Positions 35,270-46,600 of a DNA stretch of 64,000 bases are shown here, piece after piece (the stretch's first letter is position 1; each line of letters opens with the position of its first letter). Under the pieces are notes generated by a model. It did not search any database and was not told the origin of the DNA. It saw only the letters and a list, made by a program, of their open reading frames with translations. Both the position numbers and the translations under genes were made by a program. The DNA comes from Leptasterias polaris (Eukaryota > Echinodermata > Asteroidea > Forcipulatida > Asteriidae), in the NCBI GenBank assembly GCA_037783415.1, contig JAZGTN010000035.1, forward strand, positions 558,001 to 622,000, in the 5' to 3' direction.

Positions 35270-36070
35270 TTAACTCAGTTTAGGGTACCTCTATTGAAAT
35301 TTGCTGGAAATGGAATGTTTCCAGAGCCACCAAGGCAATGCCCCCATTTTTTACACAAGGTGTCAGGTCTAGTGTATGCTTGTGAAATGCAGCTGGTATT
35401 GTCACTGGGTTGTTGTCATTATAATGCTGATTTATAGACCAAACTATCAAGAAAGATTCAATGAAAGTTTCAGCTTACTATAAACTGTCTCAGAATCCAT
35501 GCCGTTTAGCAAGGTGACAGCAGGTACCAATCGCATCTCTGGCCACAGCATTCATAAACTGATGCCACCGAAATGATTCTTTCAAATTCGCCTTCAGCTG
35601 TGTTTTAGAGATTCAAATTTGTTGACATACTTTTGTTGTTTTCTGATCAACGGGGGCATTTCAGATGAAATAATTTCTCATTATGCTTAATTACTACCAT
35701 TACTATCTACTACCATTATCATCATCTATGACAAAGAGAAGGCTTTCGGCTAACAACTGAGGTTTTCAGGGGCATTACTGAGGTACAAATACAAAGAATA
35801 AAGTGTGTTTACTTAAAAATGATAATCCGTTTACTGATTGTCTTCATCATCCGTTGGGTTGAGGGTCAGCTGTTATCTGATTATACATTTTATCGTGACT
35901 TTATTCGTTGAAACCATGATTTCCTTTTGTGGTTTATTTTTCCCTTTGTGTGTCTGATGTTTTCCCACAAAGAAAACCAAAGGATAGGTAGAGGTCGTTT
36001 CTAAAGAGCTGTCAGATCAAGTCATTCACGAGGAGTGCATTTCAAGTTTATAAAAAAGCACTCACTCAAG
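35270..36070. promoter_or_regulatory. Repeat-poor island, possible enhancer
   Basis: Unlike its surroundings, this stretch shows no recognisable transposon. It carries several motifs known as binding sites for animal developmental factors: GATAATCCG (Otx/Pitx type), TGTTTAC (Fox), TTAATTA (homeodomain), CAGCTGTTATCTG (E-box with GATA) and TGTGGTTT (Runx). Single matches are expected by chance, so the call rests mainly on repeat absence. Confidence 0.2.
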
Positions 36071-36669
36071 TTTGACAGGTACTGTGTGTTGTGCATTGTA
36101 CTTCAACTGTTGTCATTATTTGAATAGCTCAAATAAAAATGACATGCATCAGTTGAGGTGTGAGGCTCCTGATTGTGGATGTACAATAAAATAAATACAA
36201 GTAGGTGGTGTCAATTGTTACAAACAAATCTGTCATAAATAATGCCTTTTCAGAAATTCATGGTCCATGGTACAGGAATGTGAAGGCTTAACCTGTACTG
36301 TACATGTGGATGTTGTGCTTGTGTGAAGTTTAGTCCAGCGTTAAATTTGTGGATGTTATTGTTGGTTGAAGTCATCGATGGGCATCGAATATTAATGTGA
36401 CACAGTTTGAGTTAAGCTTTAATAATCCACTTTTAACACACTAGTCCATGTGCTTGGAAAAAAATATATAAAAAATAACCATCAGCTCTTGCTCTAAGTT
36501 TTTGTTATTGTTAGAAGAAGGGAATAGTTTCATATTTGTTTTCGATAGTGGTCCTACTCTTGGTGATACTTTCCAGCGAGTTGACACACTGGTTGAGATC
36601 ATTTTAAAACTCAACTACTTGGGTTGTTTATGGTGGTACGACTGAGCAGTGTTCACAGTGTACTGCAGT

Positions 36670-36827
36670 GAACGATTTCCCTTGTATAGCAGAGCAAATT
36701 GCTACACAAAATGTACCAGTTGCTACTCAAAAATCAGGAGCTGCTACTCATTATTAGCATTCAGTGTGTACAAAACAAGTTCAGTCTAAAAATTTTGCTA
36801 TGCAAAATTGCTGGATGAAATCGTTCC
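36670..36827. mobile_element. Palindromic-ended MITE with GAACGATTTCC ends, copy 1
   Basis: The left end GAACGATTTC mirrors the right end GAAATCGTTC. Interior blocks are GCAAATTGCTACACAAAATG, TACTCATTATTAGCATTCAG and AAGTTCAGTCTAAAAATTTT. A diverged copy lies at 45403-45560. Confidence 0.7.
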
Positions 36828-36865
36828 CTGTACTGTGTATGATTTATTCACCGTATGTCATATTG

Positions 36866-37050
36866 CAGGCTGGCATAGTTTATCCATTATACAAAACCAC
36901 CGGGAAATTACATTGAATGGTCAGACAGTAGGAGGGTTGACTGTGTATTGTGGAGATCTGCATTCATTATTATCATATTGAACTTGTAGGCTGGCAAGTT
37001 TACCAATCATTCAAAACCACAGTGGATGATATAGAATGGTGGGACTGTAT
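36866..37050. repeat. Tandem fragments of the TTAA element seen at 29751
   Basis: GCAGGCTGGCATAGTTTATC...GAATGGTCAGACAGTAGGAG (36866-36951) matches, in reverse, the left arm of the 29751 element. A second diverged fragment (TAGGCTGGCAAGTTTACCAA...TGGTGGGACTG, to about 37050) follows. GGAGGGTTGA marks the element end with the expected TTAA changed to TTGA. Confidence 0.6.
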
Positions 37051-37727
37051 AAAGCGTAAGATATAGACACTGGGTCCATTCTGTCTCCTGAAAATGTTTT
37101 TGACAGATTTCAAAATCTAGAGAGGAAAAACACCATCAAATGAGAGGAGATTGTTCTTACTGCAGTGATGATCATATATTTCTGAAGTCTTTCATTCAAT
37201 GTTTGATAAATGACCTTCATTCAGTCAGACATTGGCAACAGCTGCAATAATAAACACAATTTGGATTTTGTTTATTTTATTGCTGCATGTAGTACAGCAT
37301 TTTCTGGTCATTTACACCAGCCGGCAAAGCCCTTCTTACTTGTAAATTTTGATAGTTTATGACGTGAAGTTAAACTTGACCTGTTATTTTATAGGCAATA
37401 CAGTAGTTCTAAATACTACAATCCTTGCCCTTCACCCAGAAGATAGTTTGTTCGGTTCTTCTCGATTTATTGTATTGAAGCCCTTGCCCAAACTGAGGCT
37501 GGAAGGGAAGGGAAGGGAGTCTGGCTCCTCTGCCCTCTTCACACGAGAGTAATTTAGCAAGGGTCGTTTGGTAACTTTTAGTATGGTTGGGAAATTGTTC
37601 AAAATGCACCTCTTGTACAGGGACAATTATTGTACTGTGCAAGGTCCCTTGTTAAATCTTCTCAAACATTGCATATTTTAATCAGACATACATGTAGGCC
37701 TTGGCCTATCAGGGCATTGCAGTAAAA

Positions 37728-37945
37728 GAGGACTCAGAAGGATTTGGGCCGTAATCGGTTTCTGCTTTGAGAGGATTTAGAAGGAATTAGGCACACGTAG
37801 GTTATTTTTGACACAAGAGGAAATAGAAGGATTTGGGCTAATGGGGGATGGGAATGTGATGTTGAAGTCGTCACTGGATGATTTAGAAGGATTTGGGCCA
37901 TCAGTCATATTGAGGAAAACAGGAGGATTTAGAAAGATTTGGGCC
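37728..37945 (+). repeat. Five spaced copies of a 23-bp motif
   Basis: Copies of the motif GAGGATTTAGAAGGATTTGG plus GCC start at 37728, 37771, 37817, 37877 and 37923 (spacings 43, 46, 60, 46). The spacer sequences are unrelated to each other. A weaker sixth match follows near 37976. This may be a decayed minisatellite with a conserved half. Confidence 0.8.
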
Positions 37946-38579
37946 CTTTGAGCTTTAAAACTCTCTACTCCTAAAGGATATAGGAGGATATTTGCTATGT
38001 GTAAGCAAACAGGCTGAGTCTTTTAGGGTTAAGATTCTGACAACTACATGTAAATGTAATTAAAGTATTTAAAATAATAGTTTTTATGAACAGCTGAACA
38101 AATTTTTAGATGCGCCCCCCTTTCTTTATCTAAAAAAGTTAATACAATCTCCCATGTTGCAATCTCCTATATTCTCTTCTTCATTGAGCTGTGTACAAAT
38201 TGTGATTGGTTGCACTTGTAGGAAGTACACAAAGTACACAGACTCTGATATTTACTGACTTTCATGCATAATGTGGTCTCGACAGCTCGATATCATGGGA
38301 GGGTCAATTTTTTTAACCAAATAATTTCAGTGAGGCGGCAATATTTACACACACAAAAAGCAAGGCGGCTGTGGGAAGAAATGAGGCTAGCCATTGAACA
38401 TCTGCATGGGCAGGGGAAACACTGTGGTAATGACCTTGTAGGCGGTGCAGCTGGAAATCATTTTTCTTTTACTGGAAAGAAGCAAATCAAGAAAATTACC
38501 CTTTTGGCAAAACACAAAAATAGTCCTGTTTCCTATTACCCCACCCAACCATGTATTTGTTTTGTATTAGTGTTTTTTT

Positions 38580-39057
38580 AATTTTGTTCTTTATATCAAC
38601 TTTTGGTGGCGACAAAGTTATTTAAATGTCAGAAATTAGTGCACTCATGTACACATTTAAAATAATAAATTGAACATCCCCCCCCAAAAAAATATATATA
38701 CTACTTTCAGTGTACTATAAATAGGAAACACAACTATTTGTTGTTAAGCCTTATCTGAAGGCGCATATATTCCCCCTCGACCCATTAAATGTCAAAAACA
38801 TACACAAGTATTTAATAATGGAAGCTATATTGTTGAGTTGGCAGGCGTCAAAATGCAATAAAGGAACATTCACATTAACTGTTCAATGTTGTTTTTTTTT
38901 CAAACTGTTAAGATTACTCACATACCCTACTAGATTTAAAAACCTCGCCTGAGGATCCTGTCACTGGAATCTGGCAGCAAACTGTTAACGGTGTCATTAA
39001 TCAGAGTGTGATATGTCAGTGTCTCCCTTACAGGCAGGATGTAATTGCAAAAAAAAG
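38580..39057. other. AT-rich non-coding, nothing recognised
   Basis: Short A/T-rich low-complexity runs only. No exon, RNA gene or bounded repeat was seen. Confidence 0.6.
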
Positions 39058-39352
39058 ACCAGTATCCTCACTTGGTGTATCCCAACATATGCATAAAATA
39101 ACAAACCTGTGAAAATTTGTGCTCAATTGTTCATCGAAGTTGCAAGAAAATAATGACAGAAAAAGACCCATGTTGCATAAAATTGTGTGCTTTCAAATGC
39201 CTGAGAAAGACTTCATGCCTGAAGCCTTTCTCAGATTCAAATATTGTAGTGAGAAATTACCTCCTTCTCAAAAACTACGTTAGTTCACAGTAAGTTGTTT
39301 CTATGGTAATGTATTTCTTGAGTAATTACCAAAAGTGTCCACTACCTTTAAC
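39058..39352 (+). mobile_element. Dispersed MITE-like repeat
   Basis: Blocks in order are ACCAGTATCCTCACTTGGTG, CCCAACATATGCATAAAATA, AACAAACCTGTGAAAATTTG, GAGAAATTACCTCCTTCTCA and GAGTAATTACCAAAAGTGTC. Pieces recur at 6.4, 33.8-34.1 and 55.3-55.7 kb. I recall such a repeat as very abundant in starfish genomes, but this was not verified. Confidence 0.6.
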
Positions 39353-39672
39353 ATTGGTCCCGCTAGCCAAATGCCAGTTAAAAAACCCGAGGACCAGTCA
39401 AATTTCCTGTAAGTGGTCCGGCTGGCTAGTTCACTGTCGGAAAGCATCTCTATTTAAAAAGAAATATGGACGACATGTAGGTGAAAAAGCTGGCAAGCTA
39501 GTGAGACAGTAAGCTAATTGGTCCTGCTGGACAGTCACTGAAAAAGCTAAGGGCAAACCCTGGATGTCATTGGTTTTTGGAAAGAGAAGTCATTACAGTC
39601 ACCCAATGTACATGTAGGCAAACTTTGAACATTTCATCAAATACGGGAATGCACCAAAGAGTGGAAAGTGTT

Positions 39673-39850
39673 GGGCCTAATTTCATAAAGCTGCTTAGCA
39701 AATGTTTCTGCTCAGCAAAACCTAGCTGGTAACCAGTCACAAACAGTATCATGTTATTTTGGCTGGTAACCTGTTTCTGCATAGTGACATTTTTCTGTGC
39801 TATTAAAGCAATGTCAATTTTTGTGCTTAAGAGTTTTATGAATTTGGGCC
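39673..39850. mobile_element. GGGCCCAATTTCAT family MITE, complete copy
   Basis: The left end GGGCCTAATTTCATAAAGCT mirrors the right end AGTTTTATGAATTTGGGCC. Centre blocks AGCTGGTAACCAGTCACAAA and TTTTGGCTGGTAACCTG are themselves roughly inverted. The whole element of about 178 bp is foldback-like. Related copies lie at 18343-18504, 54365-54720 and 63534-63825. Confidence 0.75.
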
Positions 39851-39959
39851 TTGTTTTGTCAGGGATTTTGTTTTTCTTTTCTTTTTGGTTGGCAAAGTGA
39901 AACAAAAGAAACATAGCATTAGAGGAACATTCTTGTCCTTTCACAGGGCGTGGCATTTA

Positions 39960-40256
39960 TGCCTGGAATTTCATCTATGAAAGGGCGAAGCCACTTTCAT
40001 TTTGCGCAAGGAAATTCCAATGTAAATTATTTTTAAGTCTATGGGTTTTGAGGCATTGCATGGTGAGGTACAATGTATCAATGAATATTTGGTTTGCGGT
40101 AACACCCTAGTACACATCAGTCACAGGGTGTTACCGCAAACCGAATGTACAAATTTAAGTCTATGTGAAACTTTTCAAAGGGGGAACCAGGGCTAAGGGT
40201 AGACCAGGGGCAACAGAGGCCTTGGCCTCAATGGACACCGTGTAATTCCAGGCCTG
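39960..40256 (+). mobile_element. GGCCTGGAATTT family MITE, copy 3, carrying an inserted hairpin repeat
   Basis: The outer parts match the family (GCCTGGAATTTCATCTATGA ... GTGTAATTCCAGGCCTGG). In the middle, TTTAAGTCTATG occurs twice (40032 and 40154) around a 110-bp insert. That insert carries an 18-bp perfect stem, GGTTTGCGGTAACACCCT (40091-40108) and its complement at 40125-40142. Sequence left of the stem recurs, reversed, at 50168-50235. Confidence 0.7.
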
Positions 40257-40411
40257 GCTGCATTATGTTTCATGGAAGCATGTGTACATCTACATATGTC
40301 TTAGGACAAATAGTACAATGTACAGTGTCCACTGGGTGACTATTAATGTATCAAGTTTGAGAAAAGCTTTGAAATATTTCTGAACCTTACCATCTATGTC
40401 TCGTACTTTAA

Positions 40412-40830
40412 CAGGCCTCGAAATTACCGACGGCAATTGCCGTCGGTGCCCTATGCCATTGCCGCGATGCCCTCGAAATCACCGACAATTCACGGCAATT
40501 TATTGCCATGGCGTTTTTATCCAACTGCCGTCGGTGCCCTTAGTAAAATTGTAAGATGCATACTAAATATCCGGTTATTAGTTTACATGTTTACGTTTCC
40601 GGTAAGCGTAAAAAAATTCACTCGAAAGTTCTTCAAAACACGGACCGCATTGCAATCACAATTTTGACACAACGCACGCAGTCACGTTGTTTCCAATGTT
40701 CAGGTTTGTAGTCTTTGACATTGTTCCTTTGTGGGTGCAACAATAAAGATAGGAAACATTGAACGCTAGAGGGCGTTTCAAAACAATGCGATACTATTGA
40801 AGGAAAGGCCCTCTATTGGTGAAATGTTCA
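40412..40830. repeat. Palindrome-bearing repeat sharing an internal module with 51.5-51.9 kb
   Basis: The stretch begins CAGGCCTCGAAATTACCGAC and contains the perfect palindrome CCGACGGCAATTGCCGTCGG (40427-40446), partly repeated to 40540. At 40750-40790 GGAAACATTGAACGCTAGAG followed by GGCGTTTCAAAACAATGCGA is the reverse complement of a block at 51800-51845. The CAGG...TCGAAATT start is like that of 31513 and 51299. Confidence 0.6.
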
Positions 40831-41250
40831 AAATGTACTACGCGAAAGATAACACCATATTTGAACGCCTTGACCAAAGACTTTACGTGCCTGTGCATGC
40901 TGGGGGAAAACGGTTTTCCCCCGAATTGAGATCTGAATTGCAATAATCGCCATCGCTGGTGCGCGATAAAAAGGTGCACGGAGTATGAGCCACTGGTATC
41001 CACGCAAAAGCCGTTGACAGCTCTGCCATTATTACTTTTTTTGTATTTAAAGTGAATTAACTCCAAAAGTCTTCTGGGAAATGACTGCACAGACAAGTAG
41101 GCTGGGACAAAACGCTATAAATCTTTATTCATCATGCGGCTTCATCATATAGACACAAGCTGTATGTCAACTATTTGCACAGTGTATGCACATTTTCACC
41201 CATCCTTCCTATATTATTGCGGATTTGAGTTTGCCAGTAACAATTATATA

Positions 41251-42497
41251 TACCGTAATTTCTTGCATACAAGACGCGTCTTATCTGACGTTTTTGACCA
41301 CAAAATCATCGCTGCGCCTTGTATTCCGGTGCGCCTTGTACATATGATGTCGCTTGAGATCAAAATGACCGCGGCCGACGTGCAAATAATCTAGGCCCTA
41401 TTTAATGTAGCTGCGGTCAGGTTAATAATGCGGTCGCCAACCATCAACTCACCACGCATTGTTGACGTAGTACATTATCAGCGCTCAACTCTCCAGACAA
41501 TGTCGCCAGATTTTCATTCCGACAATGACGCGATGTATTGAGCCGCCTTTGTGGCCACGTGTCCCTATACATAACGACCGTGAATTCATACCAACAATGC
41601 AGCAACGTGTTCATCACTTCTTTTGTGGCCGCGATTTCGTACCAAAAATACTGCATTCAGATTAATCAGAACGATTGCGGAAGCATTCACCCAACCTCTA
41701 TTGTGTGAACGGTGATTCACGCATTCACCCAACCTGTGTGAAAGGTGCGACCATGTCCATGGTTTACTTTAATCAACTTTATAAAAATAAACTGTAATCG
41801 TTACTTTTTAATTGATTGTATTTTATAAACGAAAAAACAATTATAAATCACGGGAAGTGACCCTTTTTCGAAACTAATTCTATGGTAGACCTTCAGCTTA
41901 GTTAATTGTTTCGTTTATTTTAGCTCAAAAGTTAGACATAAAATAACTGTGGAGAAAACAAACCAGAAAAACGACGTCTTTGAATAAATGTTTGTGGTAT
42001 AAAATAAAGAAAAGAACTTCTCATTAATTATAAATGTCACGTCCCCATCGATATCGGAATGGCAGGAGATTTTTCCTGTATGGTAGCGCCCTCTGTTGAA
42101 CAAACAGATCTCTTCAGCCCTGCGGTAGCGCCCTCTGTTGGTCACCTGTAAACTCCCTTCAACCCCTTGTGACACACGGGAGAAGAATCTCCTGAAAAAG
42201 TCGCTGAACGGTAGGTTGTTTCAGTTTAAAATGAACTTTTCTACATGTCTCTACATGTTTCAAGCACATGTGATTTCTATTTATTCACATGTTGATTAGC
42301 GTGGTACTTTTAGGGTAACAAAATGACCCCTTTTTGGCGATGTACCGATACGGTCTGCTGTTTGCAGTCACAGTGCATGTAAGATCATGCGCCTTGTACG
42401 GCGGTGCGCCTTGTCTGTTGACGCTTGAATTTTTTTTGGTAATTTCACGGCCCTGCGCTTTGTACGCCCCGCGTCTTGTACGCAAGAAATTACGGTA
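41251..42497. mobile_element. 1.25-kb DNA transposon with TACCGTAATTTCTTGC ends
   Basis: The left end TACCGTAATTTCTTGCATAC and the right end, reversed, TACCGTAATTTCTTGCGTAC continue into AAGACGCG, so about 28 bp of terminal repeat has one mismatch. TA at both outer edges suggests TA target duplication, as in Tc1/mariner-type elements. CGCCTTGTA motifs repeat inside both ends. The interior holds a GTAGCGCCCTCTGTTG duplication (about 42082 and 42124). No transposase frame was found, so it is non-autonomous. Confidence 0.82.
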
Positions 42498-45402
42498 CTC
42501 AGAGCACTGTTGTCACCCAATCCCTTCATCATTCCGCCTCCCCCCATCTGCTGCGCTCCCCACCTGAATCATTGAATAACTAGGTAAACGTACTTATGAC
42601 TTGTTGGAGTGTACAGTGCCAGGAACGAAACGAGATCCAGCCTTTCGCTCCCACTATAAAATACTAATGCAATATTCATCACCAATAAAATATAACTTGC
42701 AACTCCATTCCGGTGTTACTTGCGTCTTTCAGTTTCACGGTCTGGGCAATGGGAGTTGTTAACGTGCGTAAAATTACTGTCCCCCCCCTCCAGGCCACAA
42801 CCTACGCCAACGCAAGCGATCAATCCCAATATCCAATTTGAATAATACACATTCTTAAATGTAAAGTACTTTGTGAGGGTTTGTGCCCGAGGTACTTTTT
42901 TCGTTTTGGCACAATGTGACCGATTCCCACGAATTCAGATATAAATGATTTCATTGGCACCGCAGGGCTGAGAGGCGACGACCGCATTGTGCAGCGTAGG
43001 GCAAACCCAAGCCCAGTCCATTCAGTTTCGACTCAGTGGTATTTACGGGCATTGTCATAACTTGACCAGAAATATTTGCTGGACTGATCTGTATACTATA
43101 CAATGAACATGTCGAAGTAAGAACCTCAAATGGACTACTGAGAATCTTTTACAATCAAAAGAAACCATTGGTTCTTCTCAGAACCACCACAGCTCATAAG
43201 AGAGATGATTGCACTTGATTGTATAGCTTCACCATGAAAATTTCAAATAATCCGTACACTTTTCAAACAGGCGGTCAGAAGCCGGAGCCCAGGTCCAAGC
43301 AGTGGTTTTGAAAAGAGGCCATAATTTCTCAAGTAAACTTTTGTTTTTTATTCATTTCTGAAACAACAATCTCAACAACAGTCACACCATGCACCATTGA
43401 TGATATGAGTCAACCATGAATGGCAAATCATTGCCTCAGCTCATCTCTTCTGGGGCATTGCTCCATCTCTGTTTTCTTGGTGCAGAGCTACAAAGCTTCC
43501 ACTCAGGACCAGTGGCCACGATCCCATGAGTTTCTGTGTCAACGTGGACTGATTTTCTTTCCACAAAAGCATAAAATTCAGACCACCCTTAGATGCACTC
43601 AAGCCCCTCCCTAAGGAGTGTAATATTGATATGCATCAGCCACTGTTTGAAATTGTCAAGCATGCATACACTGTTAAATTTGTTCAGAAGCAGGGAAGCT
43701 TTTCACTATATTGGCACATCTTAAATATAAATCAATAGAATTTTTACGGGCCTGGCACAAATCTCTCTGGGGAGTTTTTGTAAGAGTTTAATGTCCATCT
43801 CGGGTACATGGAGATGAGCAGAAATCACTGAGCATAACGTATCTGGGTCTGCGAATCACAAGGGATGACTGACGTGTCCTTTTACGACTCTTTTGTATAT
43901 TTATTATTATTGTTATTTTAAAAGTGTTACCTCTATTTCTACTGTCTTCTAGTATAAAGGTTTGCAGAGACACCATGCACTGTACCTTGAGCCAATGTTT
44001 TTCTGTAATTGCGATCTGCTTTTTCATCATAAGGGTTGGTTGCTGAAATTGGCATCCAGTGGGTTACATTTCAGCCCTAGTTGATAGTAACAATACAAAA
44101 TTTGTAAAGCGCCTTCTATCTACATTAATGACCAAACATACTCCGAGGTGCTGAAAAAAAAGAAAAATAAGATACATCACAGGATACTTGGTTCCCCAAC
44201 CTGCATCTTCGGCACTTTATAACCTTTCCCCAAAACCCTTAGAAGATGAGTGTATGCATATTACTGAATCATTCAAAACCATGGCAAGTCATGAGCTCCA
44301 ATTATCTCGCACTCTATACCTGTATTACATGCATCATTCACCAAAACAGTTTTGAGTGATGGCATTGGCCCATAGCCACCAAATGTTTCTGAATAGCTCA
44401 GCTTAGAATAGCTGCAAGCTAAACTCAGAACCATTTGGACATTGTCGCCTATGCAATCAGGGGAGCAGCTCTGCTGCGAGTCGTGACTGGGAAAACATAT
44501 TCATCTCGTCGAAAACACCACAAGTGCCCATTTTCGTGACATTCCCTCACCCCTGACAAACACCTTTTTCGCCTGCCTACATGTCGCATCAAAGATCAAG
44601 AGCCAATTTTAATCACTGACTGCGCTAGAACTTAACGTATTCTCATCACACGGAGCCTTGGGAGCTTTCGTCTCTTGCATGCATTCTAATGATCAACCAC
44701 TGCGAATCTTACCATCAGCTGCATCATGCACAATGGAGGAAGTTGAAACGTGACTTTCTTACATGTACCAATGTGGATAGAAAAACTTCCTCTGTAGGTG
44801 ATATCCAAAACTTTTATTAACAAACATCTTGAAAATCTTCTCTAGTTACATGTAAACCCTTGTTCCAGAGTGCACTCAATATCCAGTTCTGGTTGGGAGT
44901 TGAGTTGGCTTCTTATTTATCACAGTTAACACCCATATGAGTGGAATCTGATAAGATTGACTTGCCGCCGTGTTTGCAATAATGTGCACTGTTGATTTTT
45001 GTGTATGCAGAATTGAGTCCATCAAATGCAGGCCTAGTCGGGGCATGGATTTTGGGTGATTTGGGGGAGGCTGGATGTTTAGACTAGTAAGGGAGTGGAA
45101 TCCTGCACAGTGAGCAAACCTGTAAACTTGTGCCCTCAACTTGATAATATACAATGTACACTGTTTGTGTACATGAAGTACAGGTACATGACTACACAAT
45201 ACATGCAGCATGTGCTGCATATACCTGTGTACATAAAGTCAGGCCTTACGTTTTACTTGCCCTTTAAAGGTAGGTTCATACTTTCCACGAAAAGAATGGG
45301 TGCAGTACATGTATGTGAATTTCAATGCATACACCCCTGATGAAGAACTGTGTCACAATGCTCTTTAGAGTTTACATGTTATTTGCTCCATTTCTAGCAA
45401 AG
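42498..45402. other. Non-coding, few recognisable features
   Basis: At 44092-44160 TTTGTAAAGCGCCTTCTATC and CTCCGAGGTGCTG resemble a reversed LINE 3' tail of the type at 47990. Otherwise I see no bounded repeat and no exon. Confidence 0.5.
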
Positions 45403-45560
45403 TGAACAATCTTCCTGGTACGGCATAGCAAATACTACACAATGTGTAACATGCTACTCGGAATAAATGTAATTTGCCACCCAATTTCAGCATTGTGCAC
45501 AAAATGAGTTCAGTCTAATTATATCGCTCGGTGCAAAATAGCTGAACGAAGTCAGTCCTT
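45403..45560. mobile_element. Palindromic-ended MITE, copy 2 of the 36670 family
   Basis: GGCATAGCAAATACTACACA, TGCTACTCGG, TCAGCATTGTGCACAAAATG and GAGTTCAGTCTAA follow the same order as 36670-36827. The ends are decayed. Confidence 0.6.
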
Positions 45561-45679
45561 GTCTAGAAACTAGATAGGCAGTTGTACATGTAATGTCCTT
45601 TGATGAACCATTTTAGCTTCAGCTATTCTAGCTTCAGCTATTCTGTCTATTGTCATAATTGGGTCAGAGTAATGTCTGT

Positions 45680-46110
45680 AGAGTGCCGATATGTCACTGT
45701 CTTTCCTGCACTTAATGATATTTTACCGGATAGTGTTGTTGCGCCAATCAGTCATAGAAATACCCTTTAAGCTGCCATGAGCTGCACACAGGTTAATTTG
45801 ATTTATTCTTAGACAACAGGAATCTGTATTTTCCATTTGCCATTTGGCCCCGGCAGAGGCCTTCCATTTATTCCAATCAGGTCGCCAGGATTTCTCTGGC
45901 AAAGCCGAAATGTGATCCAGGACTCGGTGCCGGTGACATACATACAGGCATTAGTGTGTTGCGTTGTAAATGAGCAATCCGGAAAATTTCTCCCCCTGTC
46001 TCTTGGAGAGATAGAAACTGTATACAGGTGGAAGAACTCTAGAATCTTCTGCAGTCATTGGAGATGGCATTGTGGGTTCGGTATGTGAGGAGAGCTGACA
46101 CTGGCTCAAT
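45680..46110. promoter_or_regulatory. Repeat-poor island of unknown role
   Basis: A more GC-balanced stretch without transposon features. One frame is open from 45837 to 46088 and could end at a TTCG|GTATGT donor (46080), but its phase does not match the other candidate exons. It could be an exon, a conserved non-coding element or neither. Confidence 0.15.
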
Positions 46111-46600
46111 GTGCCATGGATCAGATTTAGAACTGCTCCATTTAAAATTCTCCTGTTGATTGTGCTGTTTGAACCTGCCTAGTGAACTACATGTATGACA
46201 GTCTGAGAATTTGAAGACGAAGGACGTGTACATGATCGGTAATTGCACTATCAAATAAATTTGATTTTCAATATGAAAGTTTTAAAATGTTCAATAGACT
46301 GTGCAAGTCTCGCACGTATCCTAACGAGAAAACACATCAAACGAAGAACATTTTTATTTCCGAAATCAAATCTTTGTTTTAAATTGTATCTCACGACAAA
46401 ATCTGAACAACAAAAATAAATCGTTACAATTTTATGAAATTTGTTTCAGCTTTTGAAAAATATACACAAAAGTGTGTTAATTATTATTGAAACAAAATTA
46501 AAACTCTGGGACAAGGATGCTTTTTTGATGTTGACTTTTTAGAAACCCCTTACGCGGATTCGTGATGGTCAAACGGGTTTAAATTGACCAGTATCGCAGT

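Noticed and set aside
37728..37945. CRISPR-like array
   Set aside because: Repeats are imperfect, spacers vary from about 20 to 37 bp, and the genome is animal.
45837..46088. Possible exon ending at TTCG|GTATGT
   Set aside because: Its phase does not connect to neighbouring candidate exons, the acceptor is uncertain and no family is recognised.
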